A DNA stretch of 64,000 nucleotides from CAZJFH01 sp964545205 (GTDB lineage Bacteria > Pseudomonadota > Alphaproteobacteria > Rhodospirillales > Magnetospirillaceae): positions 1-64,000 of the forward strand of contig CAZJFH010000010.1 in assembly GCA_964545205.1 (NCBI GenBank), read 5' to 3'. How positions within the stretch are numbered: position 1 is the first letter of the stretch; every line of letters starts with the position of its first letter. The notes beneath the pieces were generated by a model. That model was not told the DNA's origin. It saw only the letters and a list, made by a program, of their open reading frames with translations, and ran no database searches. Position numbers and translations under genes: made by a program. Positions 27,801-35,481 of this stretch are shown here, one piece after another.

Positions 27801-28011
27801 CCTGCTCCATCGGCCGGATCAGCAGGCGCTCGGCGTCGGGCGGCGAGATGCCGCCATGGGTGATCGAGACGTAGATGATGGGGATGTTGATGTCGGGCGC
27901 CGCCTCCTTGGGAATGGTCACGAAGGCGACGGCGCCGGCGGCCACGATCAGCGCCAGGGCGACGATGACGGTGCGGGCGCGGCCGAGAATGGCGGCGATG
28001 ATGGCGCTCAT
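24841..28011 (-). CDS. RND efflux transporter permease
   Basis: A 1056-residue inner-membrane pump of the resistance-nodulation-division superfamily, with two repeats of large periplasmic loops between TM1-TM2 and TM7-TM8. The start MSAIIAAILGRARTVIVAL overlaps the stop of the adaptor gene (ATGA), so upstream in-frame extension was rejected. In TM4 the usual paired acidic residues of AcrB-type pumps read VDGAIVV, that is a single Asp. The TM10-11 region GIVVNNNIVLIDTYDR is typical. It forms an operon with marR and the adaptor. No TolC-type outer membrane factor is in the window. Confidence 0.93.
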   Translation of the reverse strand: MSAIIAAILGRARTVIVALALIVAAGAVAFVTIPKEAAPDINIPIIYVSITHGGISPPDAERLLIRPMEQELRTIEGVKEMRATAYEGGAWVLLEFEAGFDADKALDDVRERVDTAKSDLPADSDEPTVNEVNIGLFPVVTVVMSGPVPERTLLTLARRLERELEGIGQVLEVDVAGARDELVEIVVDPVLVDSYGLSANDLGAFVARSNQLVAAGAMDTGQGRFAVKVPGLIEGVEDILNLPVKVRGDAVVRVRDIAEVRRGFEDPQGFARVDGHPALALEVKKRIGANIIETIDRVRAVVAAHQRGWPPTVEVEFLQDQSAEIKTMLTDLQNNMISAILLVLAVVVAALGVRSGLLVGFAIPGSFLMGILVLGALGLTINMVVLFSLILAVGMLVDGAIVVTEYADRKMLEGVHRKDAYRLASVRMAWPVIASTATTLAAFLPLLFWTGVVGEFMKFLPITLVATLTASLLMALVFVPTLGAWFGAPGESNAEAMKALSQSEHGDLTELAGWTGTYARSLSAALRHPGKIVAAAFVVLIAVWTAYGMYGKGVEFFPEVEPERAILKVHARGNLSVWEKNELVREVEERVIGTPGIETVYARTMAGRLAGQDVSEDTIGLLQIEFTEWDTRKPASAIIADIRADTQAIPGLVIELAEQEGGPPVGKPIQVQLSGADQQALDRAAGAVRQRLDRMSGLVDIEDSRPLPGIQWALEVDRAQAAKFGVDVTAIGDVVKLVTRGIKFTDFRPEDAVDEVDIVARFPADQRTIDELDRLRVQTPAGPVPLSLFVERVPQPKVGEINRVGGRRVVTVKADVVDGVLPDEKMQEIRQWIAGGALAPGIEVAFKGEDEEQKKSQEFLGRAFAVALFLIAIILLTQFNSFYSGGLILSAVVMSTIGVMLGLLITGQPFGIVMTGIGVIALAGIVVNNNIVLIDTYDRLKHEFPDAREALLRTGAQRLRPVMLTTVTTILGLLPMVFGVNIDFVSREVAVGAPSTQWWTQLSTAIVFGLAFATVLTLVVTPCALMLKANVGGWWRRRRARKQAPDQERQWREAAQ

Positions 28012-29099
28012 GACGGACTCTCGGCCTGCAGGCGGTCGGCGAACACCGGCTCGACGCGCTGGCCGGCATCGACGAAATCGCCGCCGACGGTGATGAGCGT
28101 CACCTGCTCGGGCAGGCCGGCGATCCACAGACCCTCGGGACCCTCGCCGATGATGCGCACCGGATGGAAGCGGACCGTGCCGTCCTCGACCGTCTTGACG
28201 CCGACGCGACCGAGATCGTCCATCGTCAGCACGGCGGCCGAGACGCGGTGCGCCGTCAGGGTGCGGGTCGGCACCCGGATCTGGGCGGTCATGCCGGCCG
28301 GGATGGCCGCATCGGGGTTCGGCACCTCGACCTCGACCGCGTAGGTGCGGGTCTCGGGCGTCGCCGCGGCGGAGACGTAGGACACGCGGCCCGGCACCTC
28401 GCTGCCGTCGATCATGCGGACGGTCGCCGGCGTGCCGACGGCGATGTGCGTGACGTCGCGCTCGGTCACTTCGCCGACCACCGTCAGCGGCGTGAGATCG
28501 AGCACCGTGGCGACCTCCGAGCCCGGCGCGACGTAGGCGCCGATCTCGACCGGGCGGTCCTGCAGCACGCCGTCGATCGGCGCGGCGATGGTCGTGCGGG
28601 CGAGGTCGAGTTCGGCCTCGGCGAGCTGTGCGCGGGCCTTTTCGAGATTGGCTTGCGCCTCGGCCAGCTTGGTGCGCGAGGCGAAGCTCTCGCGCTGCAG
28701 CTCGCGGGCGGCGCGGTGTTCCATCTCGCGCTGGGCGACCAGCGCGCGCGCCTCGGCGACGCGCGCCTCGCGGTCGTCGACGGCCAGGGTCGCCAGCACG
28801 TCGCCCGCGCCGACGCGGCTGCCTTCGGCGGCGCCGACCGACACCACGCGGCCGCCGGTCTCGGCGCGCACCGAGACCTGCCGCGAAGGCATGGTGCGGC
28901 CCTGGACGACGACGGCGCGCGTCGTCTCGGTCGCGGTCTGCAGGCGCACGCGCACGCGCGGCAACGCGGGTTCGGGCTCGCCCGCCGCCGGCGCCTCGGC
29001 CGAAGCCGGGGCCTCGCGCTCGCCGGTGAACTGGCCGGACGCCACCCAGGCCGCCGCCGCGGCAACCACCAGAAACGCGAACAGCCAGGAGCGTCTCAT
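28008..29099 (-). CDS. RND efflux periplasmic adaptor (membrane fusion protein)
   Basis: A 363-residue adaptor. N-terminal signal anchor LFAFLVVAAAAAWVASG, biotinyl/lipoyl half-motifs (SVRAETGGRVVSVGAAEGS and RTTIAAPIDGVLQDRPVEIG) split by a coiled-coil hairpin of about 60 residues, then beta-barrel and membrane-proximal parts. ATG 29099 overlaps the marR stop; the TGA overlaps the permease start. It links the permease to an outer-membrane channel encoded elsewhere. Confidence 0.93.
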   Translation of the reverse strand: MRRSWLFAFLVVAAAAAWVASGQFTGEREAPASAEAPAAGEPEPALPRVRVRLQTATETTRAVVVQGRTMPSRQVSVRAETGGRVVSVGAAEGSRVGAGDVLATLAVDDREARVAEARALVAQREMEHRAARELQRESFASRTKLAEAQANLEKARAQLAEAELDLARTTIAAPIDGVLQDRPVEIGAYVAPGSEVATVLDLTPLTVVGEVTERDVTHIAVGTPATVRMIDGSEVPGRVSYVSAAATPETRTYAVEVEVPNPDAAIPAGMTAQIRVPTRTLTAHRVSAAVLTMDDLGRVGVKTVEDGTVRFHPVRIIGEGPEGLWIAGLPEQVTLITVGGDFVDAGQRVEPVFADRLQAESPS

Positions 29100-29656
29100 C
29101 GCGGCTTCCCCTTGCGGTCCGGGGTGGGGCAGCATCCCTCGACGTCGTCGAGATCGAAGGTGACGCCGCGGGCCATCAGGCGGTCGACGACGTGGCGCAG
29201 CAGCCGCTGCAGCTCCGCAACCTCCGCCGGCGACAGCCCCTCGACGGCCGCGTCGGCGATGGCGGCGGCCTCGGGCAGCAGAATGGCGCGCAGCTCCTGG
29301 CCGCGCGGCGTCAGATGGACGCGAATCTCGCGACGGTCGGCCGGATTGCGCCGACGAGACACCAGCCCGTCGCGCTCCATGCGTTCGAGCGTCCGCGTCA
29401 GCGTCGGCGCTTCGATGGCGATGCGGCGCGACAGCTCGGCCTGGCTCGGGCCGTCCTCGATCCACAGGCAGCGCAGCACCGGCCAGTAGCCGATGGTGGC
29501 GCCGTGGGCCTGCAGGCGTTCGTTGAAGGCGCGCGCCAGCAGGCGTGCGGCGACGTTGGTGAGAAGACCGAGGCCGTCGCCGGCCGGGTGGCCGTCGGGC
29601 GCCTCGGCCTGGCGCCGTTCGTTGTCGAGAACGGCGATGATCGGGTGCTGGTTCAT
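29096..29656 (-). CDS. MarR-family transcriptional regulator
   Basis: A 186-residue winged-helix regulator: GYWPVLRCLWIEDGPSQAEL and LSRRIAIEAPTLTRTLERME form the HTH, followed by the MarR wing DGLVSRRRNPADRREIRVHL. The first 30 residues (LDNERRQAEAPDGHPAGDG) are an unstructured extension. The C-terminus is also slightly longer than usual and ends CCPTPDRKGKPR. It heads the efflux operon with an ATGA overlap into the adaptor gene, the classic arrangement for autorepression and drug-induced release. A palindrome over its promoter fits as operator. The start at 29656 was chosen because upstream in-frame sequence crosses the promoter. Confidence 0.92.
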   Translation of the reverse strand: MNQHPIIAVLDNERRQAEAPDGHPAGDGLGLLTNVAARLLARAFNERLQAHGATIGYWPVLRCLWIEDGPSQAELSRRIAIEAPTLTRTLERMERDGLVSRRRNPADRREIRVHLTPRGQELRAILLPEAAAIADAAVEGLSPAEVAELQRLLRHVVDRLMARGVTFDLDDVEGCCPTPDRKGKPR

Positions 29657-29692
29657 GGGTGTCGCCGGAGTTCGTGAGCAGGCTAACGGAAC

Positions 29693-29720
29693 TATATAGA
29701 GACGATCGTTGCCATGGCAA
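29693..29720 (-). promoter_or_regulatory. Promoter and operator of the marR efflux operon
   Basis: Minus strand: -35 TTGCCA (29720-29715), 16-bp spacer, -10 TATATA (29698-29693), 37 bp from the marR ATG. The -35 is half of a perfect 12-bp palindrome TTGCCATGGCAA (29709-29720), so a bound MarR dimer would block RNA polymerase. Confidence 0.65.
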
Positions 29721-29769
29721 TGAAATGCCGCGGCGGATCGCTTCCGACCGGCGCCGCCACCGGAAGCGC

Positions 29770-29803
29770 AAAAAAAAACCCAAGCCCGGGAAGGGCTTGG
29801 GTT
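29770..29803 (-). terminator. Rho-independent terminator, minus strand
   Basis: Perfect stem CCCAAGCCC/GGGCTTGGG (extended by AA/TT) with loop GGGAA, followed on the minus strand by nine Ts. It lies upstream of the marR promoter, yet no minus-strand protein gene ends here. Confidence 0.85.
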
Positions 29804-29868
29804 CAGGGAGGTCGCAAAAACAGAGATCGCCCGCGCCGTCCGGAGGGCGGCAAGAGCGGATGCCTGAA
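29770..29868 (-). ncRNA. Candidate small RNA ending in the orphan terminator
   Basis: A strong minus-strand terminator without an upstream gene implies a short transcript. A TATGCT at 29879-29874 could be a -10, giving about 100 nt. The transcript would contain a hairpin (GCCGCCCTCCGGACGGC) and a single-stranded CCTCCCT, an anti-Shine-Dalgarno motif common in alphaproteobacterial sRNAs. No good -35 is visible. Confidence 0.28.
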
Positions 29869-29972
29869 GAATTAGCATAAACTCATATACGCGTCCAGCC
29901 GGAATCGTGCGCGGCCGATGAGGCAAAATGGCAACACCTGTGGGAAATCTGCATCGCCCGTGCCGAGCGTGG

Positions 29973-30001
29973 TTGCCCGGCGACTCGCCCTGTCGTATTG
30001 C
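29973..30001 (+). promoter_or_regulatory. Candidate promoter of the OmpA-family gene
   Basis: TTGCCC (29973-29978), 17-bp spacer, TATTGC (29996-30001), 45 bp before the ATG; an AAAGG lies about 10 bases before the start. Confidence 0.45.
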
Positions 30002-30045
30002 TCGATGATCAAAGGAATCAGTGCAGTACGCGAAAGGCCAATCGA

Positions 30046-31059
30046 ATGAAGTCAGCCCGCCGCATCATCATCGGTGGCCTCGCCGCCCTCGCCGCTCCGG
30101 CGGCCTACGCCCAGGACGGCGGGTCGTATGTCGGCGCGCAGATGGGCATCAACATGCTCACCGACGCCGACACGACGCGCGGCGCGGTGGTCGACGAGAT
30201 CGAATACGACCCCGGCTTCACCGTGCTGGCCAACTACGGCCAGGAGGTGTTCGACAACGTCCGCCTCGAGGGCGAGGTGGCCTTCCGCCGCAACACGATG
30301 GACAGCTTCGCCGGCGCGTCGGCGGCGGGAACGTCGCGGCTGCTGACGCTGATGCTCAACGGCTATTACGACATCGACACCGGCACCAAGCTGACGCCCT
30401 ATGTCGGCGCCGGCATCGGTCCGGGCCTGAGCATGTTCGGCCTCAACGGCTTCAACGACCGCGAGCTGACCCTGGCCTATCAGGGGATCGTCGGCGTCGC
30501 CTACGAGCTGAGCGAGGTGGTGTCGATCCGTGCCGACTACCGCTACCTGGCGACGCTCGAGAACAAGTACGAGGACAACGCCGCGCGCGCCGATTCCGAC
30601 TACGCCAGCCACAACGTGCTGATCGGCTTCGTCTACAACTTCCTGCCGCCGCGCAAGGCCGAGCCGACTCCGGTCGCGGCGCCGGCTCCGGCGCCCGCTC
30701 CGGAACCCGCCCCGACCCCGGCGCCGGCGCCGCGCAACTTCATGGTCTTCTTCGACTGGGACAAGGCCGAACTGACGCCGGAGGCCCAGGCGATCCTTCG
30801 CGACGCCGCCGCCTACATCAAGAGCGGCCAGACCGCGCGCCTGACGGTGATCGGCCACGCCGACCGTTCGGGCGGCGACCGCTACAACATGCGCCTGTCG
30901 CAGCGGCGCGCCGACAACGTTCGCGACTTCCTGGTCCGCAACGGCATCGGCGCCAGCGCGATGGAGGTGGTGGCCAAGGGCGAGAGCAGCCCGCTGGTGC
31001 CGACGCCCGACGGCGTCCGCGAGCCCCAGAACCGCCGCGTCGAGATCGTGATGCCGTAA
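30046..31059 (+). CDS. OmpA-family outer membrane protein
   Basis: A 337-residue protein. A cleavable signal peptide (IIIGGLAALAAPAAYAQ) is followed by an eight-stranded-type beta-barrel (SYVGAQMGINMLTDAD through VLIGFVYNFLPP). A Pro/Ala hinge of about 30 residues (PTPVAAPAPAPAPEPAP) leads to the C-terminal OmpA peptidoglycan-binding domain FFDWDKAELTPEAQAIL, then GHADRSGGDRYNMRLSQRRA. The domain has the conserved Asp and Arg that hold diaminopimelate (GHADRSG, LSQRRA). ATG 30046 was chosen because it starts the signal peptide. It should anchor the outer membrane to the cell wall. A strong terminator follows. Confidence 0.93.
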   Translation: MKSARRIIIGGLAALAAPAAYAQDGGSYVGAQMGINMLTDADTTRGAVVDEIEYDPGFTVLANYGQEVFDNVRLEGEVAFRRNTMDSFAGASAAGTSRLLTLMLNGYYDIDTGTKLTPYVGAGIGPGLSMFGLNGFNDRELTLAYQGIVGVAYELSEVVSIRADYRYLATLENKYEDNAARADSDYASHNVLIGFVYNFLPPRKAEPTPVAAPAPAPAPEPAPTPAPAPRNFMVFFDWDKAELTPEAQAILRDAAAYIKSGQTARLTVIGHADRSGGDRYNMRLSQRRADNVRDFLVRNGIGASAMEVVAKGESSPLVPTPDGVREPQNRRVEIVMP

Positions 31060-31083
31060 CCGGCCGCGCGAGCGCGAATCGCA

Positions 31084-31110
31084 AGCCCCCGCGGCCCGGC
31101 CGCGGGGGCT
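31084..31110. terminator. Terminator after the OmpA-family gene
   Basis: AGCCCCCGCGGC-CCG-GCCGCGGGGGCT, a perfect 12-bp stem, 24 bp after the stop, with a pyrimidine-rich tail (TTCATCCTTTC). It also stands just after the end of the convergent secreted-protein gene. Confidence 0.75.
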
Positions 31111-31118
31111 TCATCCTT

Positions 31119-31589
31119 TCAGGGCCGGGCGCAGGCTTCCAGGCGCTGGCTCGGGGTCACCGTCTCGGCGGCGAAGCGCTCGAGGCCGTCGCCGCCGACC
31201 CCGAGCACCGCCTCGAAGCGCGGCGCGGCGTCGCGGCAATAGCCCTGGACGCCCATGGCGCGTCGCGAGGCCTCGTTGGCCAGCGCCGTGATGAACGAAT
31301 CGAAGCGGCGGTTCTGCGCCTTGCCGTAGGCGCGCGCGAAATAGCCGCGCAGCACGTCGGCGTTGGCGATCAACTCGTCGCCGAAGCGTTCGACGAAGGC
31401 CTTGTAGCGTCCCGACAGATCGCTGCCCGGATCGCGCGCGCAGGTCAGCGCCGCGACCATCAGTTCGGTCTGCAGCTGGCGCACCAGCGTGGCGCGCTGC
31501 TCCTTCGGCGTCAGGCACGAGGCGGCGGCGGCCGGCTGGAGCGTGGCGACGAGCAGAAGGGCCGCGGCGGTGGCTGTCTTCAGGGGCAC
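31119..31589 (-). CDS. Small secreted protein of unknown function
   Basis: 156 residues. A typical signal peptide (PLKTATAAALLLVATLQPAAAA) is followed by a mature helical protein with four Cys (SCLTPKEQR, LTCARDPG, GYCRDA, LEACARP), perhaps two disulphides. No family recognised. GTG 31589 gives the correct signal peptide; the in-frame region further upstream is antisense to the next gene and has no secretory character. It is convergent with the OmpA-family gene and divergent from the hybrid kinase. Confidence 0.68.
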   Translation of the reverse strand: MPLKTATAAALLLVATLQPAAAASCLTPKEQRATLVRQLQTELMVAALTCARDPGSDLSGRYKAFVERFGDELIANADVLRGYFARAYGKAQNRRFDSFITALANEASRRAMGVQGYCRDAAPRFEAVLGVGGDGLERFAAETVTPSQRLEACARP

Positions 31590-31761
31590 GGGCTTCGATC
31601 CGCAGTCAGGTCCGGGTCGCCATACTGCGACGGCAGCGGGGCTCGAATCAATACGACGCGCGATCGTCCCCTCGGCCGGTCGGCAATACGCCCTGCGGTG
31701 GCTTTTTGTCCGGTCGAATGGTATTGGTTTAATTCCAGCGGAAGCTGAGGGGGAGAGGGGG

Positions 31762-34700
31762 ATGCCCGAAGCAGCGGCCATGCCGCGCCCGCCGACCGAT
31801 GCGGCGCCGGGTTCCGGCCCGGTCGGCATCGCGGTTTTCGACGCTTCGGGCGCGCTCGTCGAGGCGGACGCGATCATGCGTCGCCTGCTGCCGCTGCCGT
31901 TCGCCGAGGGCCGGCTCGCGGACTGGCTCTCCGGGTTCGGCCTCGCCCATCGTCCGTCCCGCGCCCTGCGCGCCGAAGTCCCCGGCGTCGACGGCCGCCG
32001 GGTCGAGATCGTCGTCGCCACCCTGCCGGACGGGCAGGCGGTCGTGACCGCCGCGCCGCCGCCCGAGCCGGTCCCGCCGGACGTGGCGGCGGCCTGCACC
32101 GAATGGTTCTGGGAGCTGGACGCCGACCTGCGGGTCCGTTTCCTGTCACGGCGCTTCGAGGCGATCACCGGCATCGATCCGCGCCGGCTTCTCGGCAAGC
32201 GCCGCGAGGAACTGGTCGGTCCGCCGGCGTGCGGCCAGGATGCGGCCGCGCTGCGGGCCCATCTGCAGGACCTCGCCGAGCGGCGGCCGTTCCGCGACTT
32301 CATCTACGCCGCCGCCGGCGACGACGGCCAGCGCCGGTTCTTCCGCGTCAGCGGCGTTCCGGTGTTCGTGGACGGCGAGTTCCGCGGGTACCGCGGCGTC
32401 GGCGCGGTGCTCGGCGAGAAGGTCGCGGTGCGCGAGATCCTCGAGGACGTCCCGATCCCGCTGCTGATCTGCCGCCGTCACGACGGCGCGATCCTGCACG
32501 CCAACGGTCTGGCGGCGCGGCGTTTCGGATGCGCGGCCGCCGTCGACGCCTGCTTCGTCGACGCCGCCGCCTACCGGCGCCTGCTCGCCGGCCTCGCCGA
32601 GAACGGCGAGGCCGAGGCCGGCGAGATCGCCTTCCACGGCGGCGACGGCCACCGCTTCTGGGCCGACGTCAACGCGCGCGAGATCATCTTCGGCGGCGAG
32701 AACGCCGTGCTGATCGGGCTGCAGGACGCCACCGGGCGGGTGACGGCGCAGCAGAAGCTGGCAGACCAGCTCCATTTCCAGGAAGTGCTGCTGAACGCGC
32801 TGCCGAACCCGGTGTTCTACAAGAACCGCGACGGCGCCTATATCGGCTGCAACGACGCGTTCTGCGGCTATCTCGGCCGCGAGCGCGACCAGATCCTCGG
32901 CCGCACGGTCCACGACCTCGCGGCGCCGGACCTGGCCGCCGTCTACCACGCCGCCGACGAGGCGCTGTTCTCCGAGCCGCGGCTGCAGGTCTACGAGACG
33001 GCGGTCACCGACGCCAGCGGCAGCCTGCGCCAGGTGCTGTTCTACAAGGCGCCGTTCTTCGAGCGCGACGGCCGCCTCGCCGGGCTGGTCGGCACCATGC
33101 TCGACATCACCGACCAGAAGCTGCTGGAGGCGGCGCTGCGCAGCCGCAGCAACGATCTGCGCACCATTCTCGAGGCGGGGCCGGTCGGCGTGATGATCAC
33201 CGGCCGCGATGGCGACGACGTGCTGTTCGCCAACGCCCGGTGCGGCGAGATTCTCGAACTGCCGAAAATGGCGCTGATCGGTGGCCGCGCCGACGACCAC
33301 TTCGTCCAGGGCGGCCGGCGCGAGCTGCTGAGCAGGCTGGCGCGGCAGGGGCGGGTGCGCGACGCCGAGGTCCGCCTGCGCCGGCCCAGCGGCGAGTTCT
33401 GGGCGTTGATCTCGGTCGAGGCGATCAGCTTCGACAGTCAGCCGGCGGTACTCTACTGGATCTACGACATCGCCGAACGCCGCCGCGCCGAGGAGGAGTA
33501 CCGCAAGCTGTTCCTGGCCGTCGAGCACAGCCCGGCCTCGGTGGTCATCACCGACAGCGAGGGCGTGATCGAATACGTCAATCCGCGCTTCTGCCAGATC
33601 ACCGGCTACACGGCGGCCGAGGCGATCGGCAAGACGCCGCGGGTGTGCCGCTCGGGCCGCACGCCGCCCGAGGTGTACGCCGAGCTCTGGTCGACCATCA
33701 AGGCCGGCCGCATCTGGCAAGGCGAGCTGCTCAACCGGCGTCGCAACGGCGATCTTTACTGGGAGAGCATCAACATCGCGCCGATCTCCGACGCCGAGGG
33801 ACGGATCACCCATTTCGTCGCCGTGAAGTCCGACATCACCGCCCAGAAGATGGCCGAGCAGGCCATCGTCGAAGCCAAGGAGCGCGCCGAGGACGCGGCG
33901 CGGGCGAAATCCGAGTTCCTGGCGATGATGAGCCACGAGATCCGCACGCCGATGAACGGCATCCTCGGCATGATCGGCCTGTTGCGCGACACGCCGCTGG
34001 ACGAGGAGCAGCGCGATCTCGTCGAGACGGCGCGGGGATCGGGCGAGGCGTTGCTGGCGATCCTCAACGACATCCTCGACTTCTCGAAGCTCGAGGCGCG
34101 GCAGATGCGGCTGGAGGCGGCGGCGGTCGACCTTCCCGAGCTGATCGGCGGCGTCTGCGAGCTGATGCGCGCGCGCGCCGACGAGAAGGGCCTGCGGCTC
34201 GAACGCGACGTCGCTCCCGGCGTGCCCGAGGCGGTGCTGGGCGACTCGGCGCGGCTGCGCCAGGTCCTGCTCAACCTGCTCAGCAACGCCATCAAGTTCA
34301 CCGAATCCGGCGAGGTGCGCCTGCGCGTGTCGCCGCTGCCGGCCGAGGCGGGGCACGCCGCGTTGCGATTCGAGGTCCGCGACACCGGCATCGGCATCCC
34401 CGAAGCCGCGCGCGGCAAGCTGTTCTCGGAATTCGCCCAGGCCGATTCGACCATCGCGCGCCGGTTCGGCGGCACCGGTCTCGGGCTGGCGATCTGCAAG
34501 AAGATCGTGATGCTGATGGGCGGCGAGATCGGCGTCGACAGCGTCGTCGGCGACGGCAGCATGTTCTGGTTCACGGTGTCGCTGCCGCTGGCCCGGCGCG
34601 ATGCGCCGGCCGTTGCCGAGACCGGGAGCGAAGCGGAAGAGGGAGATGGCATGCAGGCGTTGAGGATCCTTCTGGCCGAGGACAACCCGGTCAATCAGAA

Positions 34701-35379
34701 GGTGGCGATGGCGTTGCTGACCAAGCAGGGTCACTCGGTGACCCTGGCGAAGGACGGTTTCGAGGCGGTCGCCGCCGCCGCGGCCGGCGGTTTCGATCTG
34801 GTGCTGATGGACGTGCAGATGCCGGGCCTGGACGGATTCGAGGCGACCCGGCGCATCCGCGAGCTCGGCGAGCGCGGGCGGGTGCCGATCATCGCGATGA
34901 CCGCCAACGCCCTCAAGGGCGACGAGCAGCGCTGCATCGAGGCGGGAATGGACGACTACGTCGCCAAGCCGATCCACCCGCAGGCGCTCTACGCCGCGAT
35001 CGCCCGCCAGGCCGGCCCGCGCGACGACGACGGCATCCTCGATTCGGGCGCGTTGCGCAAGCTCGAGGAGCAGGTGGGCGCGGCCGCCATGGCCGAACTG
35101 GTCCAGGACTGCCTGGCGACGGTGCCGACCTACATGCAGGCGCTGCGCGCGGCGGCGGCGGCGGGCGACGTCGGCGCCGCCCGCAACGCCGCCCACGACA
35201 TCAAGTCGCTGGCCGCGACCTTCGGCGCCGGCCGCATCGCCGCCCACGCCCTGGCGGTCGAAACCGCGGCCCGCGAAGGTCGCGCGCAAGAAGCGTTCGG
35301 GCGCGTGCCAGAACTCGAGGCGGCGCTTGACGAAGGCCTGTCAGCACTGCGCAAGCTTTACCCGGCCGCCGATGCTTGA
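31762..35379 (+). CDS. Multi-PAS hybrid sensor histidine kinase with REC and HPt
   Basis: A 1205-residue cytoplasmic phosphorelay protein. About six PAS-type modules fill residues 1-700; the clearest are at 112-225 (TEWFWELDADLRVRF), 345-460 (LPNPVFYKNRDGAYIGCNDA), 470-575 and 585-700 (ASVVITDSEGVIEYVNPRFC). HisKA follows with FLAMMSHEIRTPMNGIL (His near 727), then HATPase (NLLSNAIKFTESG, FRGTGLGLAIC-like box), a receiver (about 966-1085, LLAEDNPVNQK, phospho-Asp in LVLMDVQMPG, Lys in YVAKPI) and a C-terminal HPt with AHDIKS (His near 1145). There is no membrane segment. Start ATG 31762 follows GGGGAGAGGGGG. Output regulator and signal are not identifiable; otsA downstream is separated by 100 bp with its own leader. 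Confidence 0.93.
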   Translation: MPEAAAMPRPPTDAAPGSGPVGIAVFDASGALVEADAIMRRLLPLPFAEGRLADWLSGFGLAHRPSRALRAEVPGVDGRRVEIVVATLPDGQAVVTAAPPPEPVPPDVAAACTEWFWELDADLRVRFLSRRFEAITGIDPRRLLGKRREELVGPPACGQDAAALRAHLQDLAERRPFRDFIYAAAGDDGQRRFFRVSGVPVFVDGEFRGYRGVGAVLGEKVAVREILEDVPIPLLICRRHDGAILHANGLAARRFGCAAAVDACFVDAAAYRRLLAGLAENGEAEAGEIAFHGGDGHRFWADVNAREIIFGGENAVLIGLQDATGRVTAQQKLADQLHFQEVLLNALPNPVFYKNRDGAYIGCNDAFCGYLGRERDQILGRTVHDLAAPDLAAVYHAADEALFSEPRLQVYETAVTDASGSLRQVLFYKAPFFERDGRLAGLVGTMLDITDQKLLEAALRSRSNDLRTILEAGPVGVMITGRDGDDVLFANARCGEILELPKMALIGGRADDHFVQGGRRELLSRLARQGRVRDAEVRLRRPSGEFWALISVEAISFDSQPAVLYWIYDIAERRRAEEEYRKLFLAVEHSPASVVITDSEGVIEYVNPRFCQITGYTAAEAIGKTPRVCRSGRTPPEVYAELWSTIKAGRIWQGELLNRRRNGDLYWESINIAPISDAEGRITHFVAVKSDITAQKMAEQAIVEAKERAEDAARAKSEFLAMMSHEIRTPMNGILGMIGLLRDTPLDEEQRDLVETARGSGEALLAILNDILDFSKLEARQMRLEAAAVDLPELIGGVCELMRARADEKGLRLERDVAPGVPEAVLGDSARLRQVLLNLLSNAIKFTESGEVRLRVSPLPAEAGHAALRFEVRDTGIGIPEAARGKLFSEFAQADSTIARRFGGTGLGLAICKKIVMLMGGEIGVDSVVGDGSMFWFTVSLPLARRDAPAVAETGSEAEEGDGMQALRILLAEDNPVNQKVAMALLTKQGHSVTLAKDGFEAVAAAAAGGFDLVLMDVQMPGLDGFEATRRIRELGERGRVPIIAMTANALKGDEQRCIEAGMDDYVAKPIHPQALYAAIARQAGPRDDDGILDSGALRKLEEQVGAAAMAELVQDCLATVPTYMQALRAAAAAGDVGAARNAAHDIKSLAATFGAGRIAAHALAVETAAREGRAQEAFGRVPELEAALDEGLSALRKLYPAADA

Positions 35380-35440
35380 CTCCAGTCTTATGGCGGACGG
35401 TCGAGCCGGCCGATGTTGCGCTGCCGCATAAGAATCTCTA

Positions 35441-35469
35441 AATATATCGACTGATTCCGTCGATATATT
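35441..35469 (+). promoter_or_regulatory. AT-rich leader hairpin abutting the otsA ribosome site
   Basis: Perfect 11-bp inverted repeat AATATATCGAC/GTCGATATATT with a 7-base loop TGATTCC. It ends directly against the Shine-Dalgarno GGAGG (35470-35474) of the TTG-started otsA. It could be an mRNA switch, such as a thermosensitive stem, or a DNA operator. Confidence 0.6.
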
Positions 35470-35481
35470 GGAGGTGCCGTC

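Noticed and set aside
25942..28344. 800-residue plus-strand open frame opposite the RND permease
   Set aside because: Antisense shadow of a high-GC gene; low-complexity, Asp/Gly/His-rich sequence without domains, while the minus-strand frame is a full RND pump.
31489..31761. N-terminal extension of the hybrid kinase from 31489
   Set aside because: It is antisense to the secreted-protein gene, and ATG 31762 has a strong purine-rich ribosome site.
32146..35289. 1047-residue minus-strand open frame opposite the hybrid kinase
   Set aside because: Shadow frame; composition is low complexity and the plus strand encodes an unbroken PAS-HisKA-REC-HPt protein.
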